NCBI GenBank assembly: GCA_000433015.1
Contig: HF998023.1
Location: forward strand, 1-43,079
DNA: 43,079 nucleotides
Source of the DNA: Firmicutes bacterium CAG:631
Lineage (GTDB): Bacteria > Bacillota_I > Bacilli_A > RFN20 > CAG-631
Direction: 5' to 3'
A program made the position numbers and the translations under genes. Positions 7,866-15,438 of the stretch are shown here, one piece after another (within the stretch, counting starts at the first letter, position 1; the number at the start of each line of letters is the position of its first letter). The notes under the pieces are model-generated. The model was not told the DNA's origin, did not search any database, and saw only the letters and a program-made list of their open reading frames with translations.

Positions 7866-8552
7866 ATGGAAAAAGCAAAGAAGAAAGATATTATCAAATT
7901 TGTTATTTTTATATTATTTTTTGTAAGTGTGATTGTTTGTAGCATTGTTTTAGCTCCTAAGTTAAAAGTTTTTTCTGATTTTGGATTAATTCGAGATAAA
8001 ATAAAATCCTATAAGAGTTTAAGTTTTATTGCTTTTATATTTTTGCAAATTCTTCAAGTCGTCGTATTTGTATTGCCAGGAGATGCGGTCAACATGGTTG
8101 GTGGATTTATCTTTGGCATATACATGGGCTCAATTTTATCAATTATTGGTGTCTTTATTGGCACGATTATCGCGTTTTTTATTGCTAGATGGCTGGGATA
8201 TGGATTTGTATCTAGATTTATTAAACCCAAAAAATTAGAAAGTATTACGCATTTATTAAATTCTAATGCTGGAACATTATCTTTATTTGTAATTTGTAAC
8301 TTACCTTTTGTTCCTAAAGATATTTTGATGTATTGTGCAGGTCTTACACCCGTTAAACCAAGTCGGGTATTAACGATTTATTGTTTATCAAGAATTCCTG
8401 GAATTATGATTTGGACTTCTGTTGGAGCACAAGTATACAACCAAAGTATATTGGGACTTGTGATTACTTTTGCCATTTTAGCAGTGTTTTTAATGGCTAT
8501 TATTTTATTAAAACGAAAAATTGATAAAAAAAAGAAACAACCAGTTTCTTAA
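7866..8552 (+). CDS. TVP38/TMEM64 (DedA-like) membrane protein
   Basis: 228 residues from the ATG at 7866; an in-frame GTG at 7857 is inside the GGTGAG that serves as the ribosome site. Six or so helices are visible. The conserved core of the SNARE-associated/DedA superfamily is visible as LPGDAVNMVGGFIFG and GTIIAFFIARWLG, followed by LPFVPKDILMYCAGLT and the SRIPGIMIWTSVG block. Bacterial relatives are implicated in phospholipid or undecaprenyl-phosphate translocation. That would suit the nearby PAP2 enzyme, though the link is inference. It ends with a basic tail and a clear terminator. Confidence 0.8.
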   Translation: MEKAKKKDIIKFVIFILFFVSVIVCSIVLAPKLKVFSDFGLIRDKIKSYKSLSFIAFIFLQILQVVVFVLPGDAVNMVGGFIFGIYMGSILSIIGVFIGTIIAFFIARWLGYGFVSRFIKPKKLESITHLLNSNAGTLSLFVICNLPFVPKDILMYCAGLTPVKPSRVLTIYCLSRIPGIMIWTSVGAQVYNQSILGLVITFAILAVFLMAIILLKRKIDKKKKQPVS

Positions 8553-8905
8553 AATATAAATTTTAAAATGTAAGCACTTATTCAATGGATGCTTACATTT
8601 TTAATTTGTACATAGGTTATGATTTATCAACTAAATAAGGAAACAATAACAGAAATAGAACTGCTATTTTTTTTATAAATTACCACACAAATATTATATT
8701 ATTTTTTAAAGAATTTGTAAATTTATATTGTTGTTAGAATCGTTGCCTAACTGAATACAGGTAGTGTTGATTTTTTAGTAAAAAAATTGATTCAAAACAA
8801 ACTAAAATTTTCTTTCTTTTTTTAATGATAAGGACTAGAAAAAGAAAAATACATTCTATATAATGGGGATGAACAAAAAAGAAAGGAAACAAAAAGAAAA
8901 TTAAA
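8553..8905. other. Intergenic interval before the sugar-oxidation operon
   Basis: It holds the terminator at 8565-8602 and, near 8858-8863, a TATAAT that may be the -10 of the operon. I see no supported gene; frames here have no ribosome sites. A short inverted repeat (TTTTTTAGTAAAAAA, near 8771) is unremarkable in AT-rich DNA. Confidence 0.5.
8565..8602 (+). terminator. Rho-independent terminator of the TVP38-type gene
   Basis: AAAATGTAAGCA (8565-8576) pairs with TGCTTACATTTT (8590-8601) and is followed by T residues. Confidence 0.8.
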
Positions 8906-9970
8906 ATGAAAAAACTAAGAATTGGTATTATCGGTAATGGAGGAATTGCCAAAGCTATTCATTTGCATGCCTATCAAAAAATGGATGAAGTAGAAATTGT
9001 AGCAACATGTGATATTCTTCCTCATCGTATGGATGAAGTAGAAAAAATACTAGGACATTCTATCAAAAAATATCAAGATTATAAAGATTTAATTGCAGAT
9101 CCAAATATCGATGCAATAGATATTTGTACGCCAAATTATTTACATTCGATTATTGCTATTCAAGCCTTAAAAGCAAATAAACATGTTTTTTGTGAAAAAC
9201 CAGATGCCATTTCTGTTCAAGAAGTTGAAGAAATGAAAAAAACGGCGGAACAAACGCATAAAGTATTGATGGTTATGCGTAACAATCGTCATCTTGCTAC
9301 TTCAAAATATTTAAAAAAATATATTGAAGATGGCAAAATGGGTGAAATTTATTGTGGTCGTTGTGGATGGCAAAGAAGACGTGGTATTCCTGGAAAAGGA
9401 GGCTGGTTTACAACCAAAGCTCAATCAGGAGGAGGACCACTCATTGATTTAGGTGTTCATATGATTGATTTAGCCATTTATTTAATGGGTAATCCAAAAC
9501 CGGTTGCTGTTTCTGGGTCAACCTATACGAAATTTGCAAATGATGCCTCACAAAGCGATTCTGTTCATGCAAGTTTTGGAGATAGTGTAGAAAATGGAAC
9601 CTTTGATGTTGAAGATTTGGCAATGGGATTTATTAAATTTGACAATGGAGCATGTCTACAAATTGAATTTAGTTGGGCATCCAATGTCAAAGAAGAAAAG
9701 AACTTTGTTGAATTACGAGGCACAAAAGGTGGTTTATCTTGGGAACCAAATCATTATGAAATTTATACGGAAGAAGCTGGCCAACTCTTTGATTTAGAAC
9801 CCAAAGGAACTTTAATTTCTAATGGTCATGCTGCGAATTTACAACACTTTGTGAATGTCGTTTTACATGATGAAAAGCCTGATTTTGTTCCACAACAAGG
9901 AGTGGAAATGATAAAAATATTACAAGCCATTTATCAATCGGCCCAAACAGGGAAAGAGGTTGAATTATGA
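8906..9970 (+). CDS. Gfo/Idh/MocA-family sugar oxidoreductase
   Basis: 354 residues. The N-terminal Rossmann fold starts with IGIIGNGGIAKAIH, and the CEKPDA motif carrying the catalytic lysine is near residues 98-103. The C-terminal domain has the active-site block GGGPLIDLGVHMIDLA. The family oxidises or epimerises sugars and inositols with NAD(P). The last four bases (ATGA) overlap the start of the ThuA gene, so the two are coupled. In Sinorhizobium the ThuB (oxidoreductase) and ThuA pair processes disaccharides by 3-oxidation, and a similar keto-sugar pathway is plausible here. The Shine-Dalgarno is weak, so the start is less sure than the family. Confidence 0.85.
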   Translation: MKKLRIGIIGNGGIAKAIHLHAYQKMDEVEIVATCDILPHRMDEVEKILGHSIKKYQDYKDLIADPNIDAIDICTPNYLHSIIAIQALKANKHVFCEKPDAISVQEVEEMKKTAEQTHKVLMVMRNNRHLATSKYLKKYIEDGKMGEIYCGRCGWQRRRGIPGKGGWFTTKAQSGGGPLIDLGVHMIDLAIYLMGNPKPVAVSGSTYTKFANDASQSDSVHASFGDSVENGTFDVEDLAMGFIKFDNGACLQIEFSWASNVKEEKNFVELRGTKGGLSWEPNHYEIYTEEAGQLFDLEPKGTLISNGHAANLQHFVNVVLHDEKPDFVPQQGVEMIKILQAIYQSAQTGKEVEL

Positions 9971-10686
9971 ACGTTGTCATCTATAACGAATTTAATGATA
10001 CCCATCAAACAGGAAAAACTTTAAAAGCTTATCCTACGGGAATTCATGGAGTTTTAAAAGATTTATTTGAAAAAGCAGGACATAATGTAAAGGTTTATAC
10101 TTTAAAAAATATTAATGAAATCACAGAAGACGTTTTAAAACAAACAGATGTTATGGTTTGGTGGGGACATATGAATCATCAAGATGTCTCTGATGCGGTT
10201 GCTGATAAAGTAGCTGAATCTGTTTTAAAAGGGATGGGCTTTATTGCTTTACACTCTGCACATTTAGCAAAACCTTTTAAACGATTAATGGGAACCGCTT
10301 GTAATTTAAAATGGCGTGAAATCGATGAAAAAGAAAGAGTTTGGGTTGTTTTACCAAACCATCCAATTGCCAAGGGAATCAATGAATATTTTGAAATTCC
10401 TCACGAAGAAATGTATGGAGAACCTTTTGGCATTCCAACACCGGATGAATTAGTTTTTATCGGTTGGTTCCAAGGGGGAAATGTATTTAGAAGTGGTTGC
10501 TGTTATTATCGTGGCAATGGTAAAGTTTTTTATTTTCAACCAGGACATGAAACCAATCCAACCTTTTGTATAAAAGAAGTACAACAAGTTTTACTCAATG
10601 CTTTGAATTGGGCAAAACCAACCAACAAAATCGATGATTTATCTTGTCCAATGGTAGCATCTTTAGAAGAAATTAAAGGAGAATAA
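9967..10686 (+). CDS. ThuA-like protein of a keto-sugar pathway
   Basis: 239 residues of the ThuA family, which has a class-I glutamine-amidotransferase-like fold. Visible family blocks are VMVWWGHMNHQDV, FIALHSAHLAKP and the terminal VFYFQPGHETNP. It lacks a signal peptide, so it acts in the cytoplasm. It overlaps the upstream oxidoreductase by four bases and is followed after 4 bases by the isomerase gene. ThuA proteins act together with Gfo/Idh/MocA enzymes on 3-keto sugars; the exact reaction in this organism is inferred. Confidence 0.85.
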   Translation: MNVVIYNEFNDTHQTGKTLKAYPTGIHGVLKDLFEKAGHNVKVYTLKNINEITEDVLKQTDVMVWWGHMNHQDVSDAVADKVAESVLKGMGFIALHSAHLAKPFKRLMGTACNLKWREIDEKERVWVVLPNHPIAKGINEYFEIPHEEMYGEPFGIPTPDELVFIGWFQGGNVFRSGCCYYRGNGKVFYFQPGHETNPTFCIKEVQQVLLNALNWAKPTNKIDDLSCPMVASLEEIKGE

Positions 10687-10690
10687 AAAA

Positions 10691-11659
10691 ATGAAATTAT
10701 CGGTGTTTAGTCCTGCTTTAGCGGATATGACGTTAGAAGAAATGTTGAAATTTTTAACAGATCATGGAGTTTATAGTGTTGAAATGGGATGTGGAGGGTT
10801 TCCAGGAACAGCTCATTTTAACGCCAAAGAACTCATTTGTGATGATCAAAAAATTCAAGAAATAAAGGATTTATTTGCAAAGTATCATTGTGAAATTGCC
10901 GCTCTTTCTTGTCACGGAAACCCTGTTCATCCGAATAAAGAAATCGCTAAAGCTTATCAAGAAGACTTTGAAGCGGCTTGTATTTTAGCTGAAAAGTTAA
11001 ACGTTGAACGCATTATTACTTTTTCTGGATGTCCAGGAGATTCAAAAACGAGTAAACATCCTAATTGGGTCACTTGCCCTTGGCCAGAAGATTTTAGTGA
11101 AGTTCTTCAATGGCAATGGAATAAAGTGCTCATTCCTTATTGGAAAAAGGCCGTTCAATTTGCAAAATCCCATCATGTAAAATATATATGTTTAGAAATG
11201 CATCCAGGATTTTGTGTCTATAATCCAGAAACTTTGTTAAAATTAAGAAATGCTGTTGATCCAATGATTGGTGCAAATTTTGATCCTTCACATTTAATTT
11301 GGCAAGGGGTAGACATGGTTAGTGCTATCAAATATTTAAAAGGTGCAATCTATCATTTCCATGCAAAAGATACAGGTCTTGATCGTGAAAATATTGCTAA
11401 AAACGGAGTTTTAGATACCAAACATTATGGTGATGAAATTCATCGTTCTTGGGTATTTAGAACGGTTGGTTATGGAAATTCTGAAAAATACTGGAAAGAT
11501 ATCTTTTCTGCTTTAAATTTAATTGGATATGATCATGTTATTTCTATTGAACATGAAGATTCAATAATGGAAGCCAAAGAAGGATTAGTTAAAGCCATTG
11601 AATTTTTACAAAATACAATGATTATCAATAAAAAACCCACTTCGATGTGGTGGGCATAA
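10691..11659 (+). CDS. Sugar phosphate isomerase/epimerase (AP endonuclease 2-like TIM barrel)
   Basis: 322 residues of the xylose-isomerase-like TIM barrel family (IolE/IolI-type). Likely metal ligands are seen in CLEMHPGF, NFDPSHLIW, HFHAKDT and ISIEHED, in the usual order E, D/H, H, E. It is the last gene of the three-gene operon and probably rearranges or cleaves the keto-sugar made by the first. No transporter, glycosidase or regulator gene accompanies the operon in this window, so the substrate is unknown. The protein ends in an unusual MWWA. Confidence 0.8.
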   Translation: MKLSVFSPALADMTLEEMLKFLTDHGVYSVEMGCGGFPGTAHFNAKELICDDQKIQEIKDLFAKYHCEIAALSCHGNPVHPNKEIAKAYQEDFEAACILAEKLNVERIITFSGCPGDSKTSKHPNWVTCPWPEDFSEVLQWQWNKVLIPYWKKAVQFAKSHHVKYICLEMHPGFCVYNPETLLKLRNAVDPMIGANFDPSHLIWQGVDMVSAIKYLKGAIYHFHAKDTGLDRENIAKNGVLDTKHYGDEIHRSWVFRTVGYGNSEKYWKDIFSALNLIGYDHVISIEHEDSIMEAKEGLVKAIEFLQNTMIINKKPTSMWWA

Positions 11660-11660
11660 T

Positions 11661-11741
11661 AAAAAAAAGAGAATTTTGAGATGAAACCCAAAAGTTAGAC
11701 CAACTAACAGGAGGGGCTCACTTCATTCATTCTCTTTTTTT
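11661..11741. terminator. Structured bidirectional terminator with IS-end-like core
   Basis: The outer arms (AAAAAAAGAGAAT near 11664-11676 and ATTCTCTTTTTTT near 11728-11740) can form a terminator for both converging genes. Between them sits a second hairpin, GTTAG-accaa-CTAAC, embedded in CCCAAAAGTTAGAC, a string reminiscent of IS3-family (IS150 group) ends. Confidence 0.6.
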
Positions 11742-12366
11742 ACTTTTTTTGAGATTGAAAATCATAAATTGTTTTTGAAATCATTTCAACAAGATCGATG
11801 TTATAAATTTTTATATTTTTTCGTTTTCGAGGCAATCCATCTGTAAAATTTAAAATCGCTTTTACTTTTAAACTCATTAATTGGTTAATTACTGTTTCTA
11901 AATCTTCTTTTGGAATCGCTAAAATCGCAATGGTTGTATCTCTGGGTATTTTTTTTGAAAGTAATTCCATATCATAAACGGGAACGCCATAATTTTTTTT
12001 ATTTGTTTTTTGTTTATCACAATCAAAAGCACAAACAATTTTACCGATGCGATGGGAAACAAAATTATATTTTAATAAAGCATTTCCTAAAACACCTACA
12101 CCAATTAATATGATTTTTTCATGATTTGTAAATCCTAATTCTTGTTCTAGGGCTTTTATAAAAAGATTGATATCGTAACCGGATGCCGTTTTTCCTTCTA
12201 CGGATAAAAACATGAAGTCTTTGCGTACCGTATATTCACTAATATCCATCATATTTCCGATTTGATAGGAAAAAACTCGCTCATTACCTCTTTCTTGTAA
12301 TTCTTGTAATACTCTTAAATATTGCGGAAATCTTTTTTTTGTTGCATTTGGAATGGAAGATCTCAT
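11740..12366 (-). CDS. rex: Redox-sensing transcriptional repressor Rex
   Basis: 208 residues with the Rex layout. The N-terminal winged helix starts with the characteristic SSIPNATKKRFPQYLRVL, and its recognition region contains SEYTVRKDF. The NAD(H)-binding Rossmann domain has GVGVLG at residues 89-94, and there is a C-terminal domain-swap helix. Rex senses the NADH/NAD+ ratio and represses fermentation genes. Its ATG overlaps the ktrA stop (ATGA), so the two are co-translated. I found no clear Rex operator (TTGTGA-like palindrome) upstream of the operon. Confidence 0.9.
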   Translation of the reverse strand: MRSSIPNATKKRFPQYLRVLQELQERGNERVFSYQIGNMMDISEYTVRKDFMFLSVEGKTASGYDINLFIKALEQELGFTNHEKIILIGVGVLGNALLKYNFVSHRIGKIVCAFDCDKQKTNKKNYGVPVYDMELLSKKIPRDTTIAILAIPKEDLETVINQLMSLKVKAILNFTDGLPRKRKNIKIYNIDLVEMISKTIYDFQSQKK

Positions 12367-13037
12367 TTTTCGTTTTTACCAATAAACGCTTCAATTTTAG
12401 TTAAATTTTTATTATGAATGATAATATACAACAAATCGCCTTTTTGTAAAATTTCCATTGCTGAAGGAACAAAGGTTTTTTCATCCCGAGTGATAGCAAT
12501 AATATTTGCACCAAATTTTTCTCTAAAATTGGCATCCACAATCGTTTTATGAATTAATTTTTCATTCAAAACTTCAATTTTAATAACCGATAAATCGGTA
12601 CCTAATTCAATAAAATCTTGTATTGAACTATGGGTTAATCTTCTAGCCACTTTTATTCCTGTTTCAATTTCAGGAGAGACAATATCAACGATGCCGAGTT
12701 GTCGATACACTTTTGATTGTGTTTCATCACTTGATTTTACTGTAATATTTTTAATACCTAATTGTTGTAATGCCACTGTGGTTAACAATCCATTTTCAAA
12801 ATTAGAACCCATGGCAACGATGACATGTTCTGCATTTTTAATGCCTACTTCACAAAGTGCATCTTCATCGGTAGCGTCTAGTGCAGCAGCAAAAGCAACC
12901 TTGTCACGAATTCGATTGATTTTTTCTAAATCACAGTCTAAAACCATAACACTTTTATGTTCTTGTAAAAGTGTTTTTACAATACTTAATCCAAATCGTC
13001 CTAATCCAATGACGACAAAGTCTGTTTTAAAAGCCAT
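12363..13037 (-). CDS. ktrA: Ktr/Trk potassium channel gating subunit (RCK domains)
   Basis: 224 residues with an RCK_N Rossmann domain (VIGLGRFGLSI with GLGRFG at about 11-16 and the adenosine-binding VLDCD near 32-36). It is followed by an RCK_C (TrkA_C) domain from about residue 135. Such proteins form the cytosolic ring that gates the KtrB/TrkH potassium channel in response to nucleotides. No channel gene is in this window. The start has AAGGATT just upstream and its own promoter, and the gene is coupled to rex. Confidence 0.85.
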   Translation of the reverse strand: MAFKTDFVVIGLGRFGLSIVKTLLQEHKSVMVLDCDLEKINRIRDKVAFAAALDATDEDALCEVGIKNAEHVIVAMGSNFENGLLTTVALQQLGIKNITVKSSDETQSKVYRQLGIVDIVSPEIETGIKVARRLTHSSIQDFIELGTDLSVIKIEVLNEKLIHKTIVDANFREKFGANIIAITRDEKTFVPSAMEILQKGDLLYIIIHNKNLTKIEAFIGKNEK

Positions 13038-13065
13038 AATCCTTACCTCATTTCATCTATAAGAT

Positions 13066-13093
13066 ATTATAACAAATCAAGATAAATTGTAAA
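13066..13093 (-). promoter_or_regulatory. Promoter of ktrA-rex
   Basis: On the minus strand TTTACA (13088-13093), 16 bases, TATAAT (13066-13071). Confidence 0.6.
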
Positions 13094-13095
13094 CA

Positions 13096-13117
13096 AAAAA
13101 CCCTTTAAAGGGTTTTT
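13096..13117 (-). terminator. Terminator of the EF-G-like gene
   Basis: The perfect palindrome AAAAACCCTTT/AAAGGGTTTTT lies directly after the stop at 13120 and continues into T-rich DNA on the minus strand. Confidence 0.75.
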
Positions 13118-13119
13118 GT

Positions 13120-15147
13120 TTATTCATTAACAGTTGCTTTATAAGCAGCAATAATTTTTTCAGCCGTCATCATTGGGACTTCAGCATAACGAGCAAATTT
13201 GGAAGTAAATTGTGCTTGTGCTTGTGTTAAAGTTTTTAATTCAATGACACATTTTGTAAATTCTACTTGAGGAATGGAAGCACGAATAATTTGTTCGTCA
13301 TCTACACTTTCCATTTCACCAACGGTTCCTCTATATTTAGAAACACTACTCATGACATCTCCAACAAAATCACTTGGAACGGTAATGGAAACATCTAAAA
13401 TTGGTTCAAGTAAAACTGGTTTTGCTTTTTTACATCCTTCTTTAAAAGCTAAGTTTGCTGCAATTTTAAAGGATAATTCGTTTGAATCAACAGGGTGATA
13501 ACTGCCATCATATAAAGTCGCTTTTATTCCTATGACAGGATTTCCAGTGAGTACCCCTGTTTTTAAAGAATCAATAAGGCCTTTTTCTACCGCTGGAATG
13601 AAGTTGGTAGGAACGGCTCCACCAAATACGTCGTTAACAAATTCAAAGTCTTTATCACTTGGTTCGAATTTAATTTTAACAACGCCATATTGACCAGCAC
13701 CGCCAGATTGTTTTTTGTGACGCCCTTCAACATCGGCAAATCCCTTAATAGTTTCACGATATGGCACTTTTGCTTCTTCTGTAGAGCAAGAAACATTATA
13801 TGTATTTTTGATTTTATCAATAATTGTATCAATATGCATTTGTCCTTGACAGCCAACAACGAGTTGTTTAGTTTCAGGATTTCTTTCAAATGAAATCGTT
13901 AAATCTTCTTGAGCGGCTTTTTTAAGCCCTTCACCAACTTTTGCATCATCGTTTTTATTGGCAACAGTGATACCATAATACACAATAGGTTGAGGGAAAC
14001 GAATCGGCTCAAAAACAACTTCATGGTTTGGATCACAGAAAGTATCGTTCGTTTCAAGCGAACTCACTTTGGTTACAACGCCAATATCCCCTGCAACTAA
14101 TTCTGTTGTTTCGTTTAATTCTTTTCCAAATGGAGTGTAAACTAAACCTAATTTATCTTTTACTTGTTTTGTACTATTAAAAATGGTTAAATCTCTTTTT
14201 AATTTACCAGAACGAACAATGACATAACTGATTTTTCCGACAAAGGGGTCCACAATCGTTTTAAATACTTGAGCGCTAAAAGGTGCATTTGGATCGACAG
14301 CTACATCTTTAACGACTCTTGTATCTGCAGAAGGTAAATATTTTTCCATTACTTCTAAAAGTTTGCTGATTCCAATATTATGACGAATGGAACAAGCAAG
14401 AATAGGATATAAATGTCCACTGCATACAGCATGCTTTAATCCTTCTTTGAGTTCATCTTGCGTGATTTCTTCTTCCATTAAATATTTTTCTGTTAAAGCA
14501 TCATCATGCGTAGCAATTTGTTCTACTAAATGCGCATGTTGCAAATCAACTTGATCAGTAGATGTAGTAGAAGTGACTTTTCCATCATTATAAATAGAAA
14601 CTTCCTTATTTAATACATCAATAACACCATCAAAAGTAGAAGCAATACCATGAGGGCAAACTAATGGCACAGCATTATTTCCCATCATTTCTTGAAGTTG
14701 ACCAACAACTTTATCAAAATTGGCATTTTCTTTTTCAGTTTTATTGACTAAAATAATTGCTGGTAAATGATAGCGTTGAATTCTTTTCCAAGACTTTTTA
14801 GTTCCAACTTCGACTCCTTTTGTCGCATCTACAATTAAAATGGCACAACTAGCAACACTTAATGAAGCTCTAACTTCACCCACATAATCAAAAAAACCTG
14901 GCGTGTCTAGCATGTTGAATTTAATCGATTCAAGTTCAACGGGAACAACGGTAGAATAAATAGAAATTCTAGCTTTCTTTTCTTCTTTTGTATAATCTGA
15001 AATGGTTGTTCCTTCGGTTATATGACCTTTTTTATTAATTTTATTGGTAACATATAATAAAGATTCAATGAGTGATGTTTTACCAACACCTTGGTGGCCT
15101 AATAATGCAATATTTTTAATATTGCTAGGCGAATAAACTTTTCCCAT
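13120..15147 (-). CDS. EF-G-like translational GTPase (EF-G paralogue)
   Basis: 675 residues with the full EF-G domain order: GTPase domain 1, OB-type domain 2, then domains 3, 4 and 5. The P-loop is GHQGVGKT (17-24), not the GHIDAGKTT of canonical EF-G. The G3 motif is DTPGF near 80. The G4 motif reads NKTE where NKxD is expected. Domain 4 has the GQYGVVKIKF block. These features place it with the short EF-G paralogues (EF-G II/FusA2-like), not the main translocase; its role is not settled. The start follows a strong AGGAGG. It is monocistronic with a terminator downstream. Confidence 0.85.
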   Translation of the reverse strand: MGKVYSPSNIKNIALLGHQGVGKTSLIESLLYVTNKINKKGHITEGTTISDYTKEEKKARISIYSTVVPVELESIKFNMLDTPGFFDYVGEVRASLSVASCAILIVDATKGVEVGTKKSWKRIQRYHLPAIILVNKTEKENANFDKVVGQLQEMMGNNAVPLVCPHGIASTFDGVIDVLNKEVSIYNDGKVTSTTSTDQVDLQHAHLVEQIATHDDALTEKYLMEEEITQDELKEGLKHAVCSGHLYPILACSIRHNIGISKLLEVMEKYLPSADTRVVKDVAVDPNAPFSAQVFKTIVDPFVGKISYVIVRSGKLKRDLTIFNSTKQVKDKLGLVYTPFGKELNETTELVAGDIGVVTKVSSLETNDTFCDPNHEVVFEPIRFPQPIVYYGITVANKNDDAKVGEGLKKAAQEDLTISFERNPETKQLVVGCQGQMHIDTIIDKIKNTYNVSCSTEEAKVPYRETIKGFADVEGRHKKQSGGAGQYGVVKIKFEPSDKDFEFVNDVFGGAVPTNFIPAVEKGLIDSLKTGVLTGNPVIGIKATLYDGSYHPVDSNELSFKIAANLAFKEGCKKAKPVLLEPILDVSITVPSDFVGDVMSSVSKYRGTVGEMESVDDEQIIRASIPQVEFTKCVIELKTLTQAQAQFTSKFARYAEVPMMTAEKIIAAYKATVNE

Positions 15148-15288
15148 AGGGATATATCCTCCTTCTATTCAATTTATTACATAAATGAATTGCATATACA
15201 TTGTAACATTGTTTTTTTAAAAAATATAGATTTATTTTAAAATAATATAGCGCTTTCAAAGTATCCTTCTTTTTTTATTGTAAAAGAG

Positions 15289-15317
15289 TTGTTTTTTTTA
15301 AAAAAAATGCATATAAT
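15289..15317 (+). promoter_or_regulatory. Promoter of the SRP RNA
   Basis: TTGTTT (15289-15294), 17-base spacer, TATAAT (15312-15317). Transcription should begin about 7 bases later, at the start of the ACCATCG arm. Confidence 0.7.
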
Positions 15318-15323
15318 AAAAGT

Positions 15324-15401
15324 ACCATCGTGATAGGTAGTTTTGAACCAGGTCAGAGTCGGAAGGCAGCAGCCTTAAGAAATCAACTATGTGCGATGGC
15401 C
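15324..15401 (+). ncRNA. ffs: Signal recognition particle RNA, small bacterial type
   Basis: The apical loop region GAACCAGGTCAGAGTCGGAAGG and the following GCAGC (15345-15371) match the conserved Ffh-binding helix 8 with its GGAA tetraloop. The terminal arms CCATCG (15325-15330) and CGATGG (15394-15399) close the hairpin. At about 78 bases it is the short form without an Alu domain, unlike the long B. subtilis scRNA. It binds Ffh to target nascent membrane proteins. It lies upstream of tadA-dnaX, a common Bacillota neighbourhood, but is separated from tadA here. Confidence 0.85.
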
Positions 15402-15409
15402 TTTTTATT

Positions 15410-15438
15410 AAAAAGACGTGCATTTGCACGTCTTTTTT
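15410..15438. terminator. Bidirectional terminator, SRP RNA / GDPD lipoprotein
   Basis: AAAGACGTGCA (15412-15422) pairs with TGCACGTCTTT (15425-15435) and is flanked by A and T runs, so it serves both converging transcripts. Confidence 0.8.

Noticed and set aside
8734..8952. Minus-strand frame across the start of the oxidoreductase gene
   Set aside because: Overlaps a solid gene start and is made of hydrophobic AT-rich filler.
12691..13062. 123-codon plus-strand frame
   Set aside because: It is a shadow of ktrA, which has clear family motifs, a promoter and a ribosome site.
13038..13095. Rex operator upstream of ktrA-rex
   Set aside because: No TTGTGA-N-TCACAA-like palindrome; only a short TTGTTTACAA word is there.
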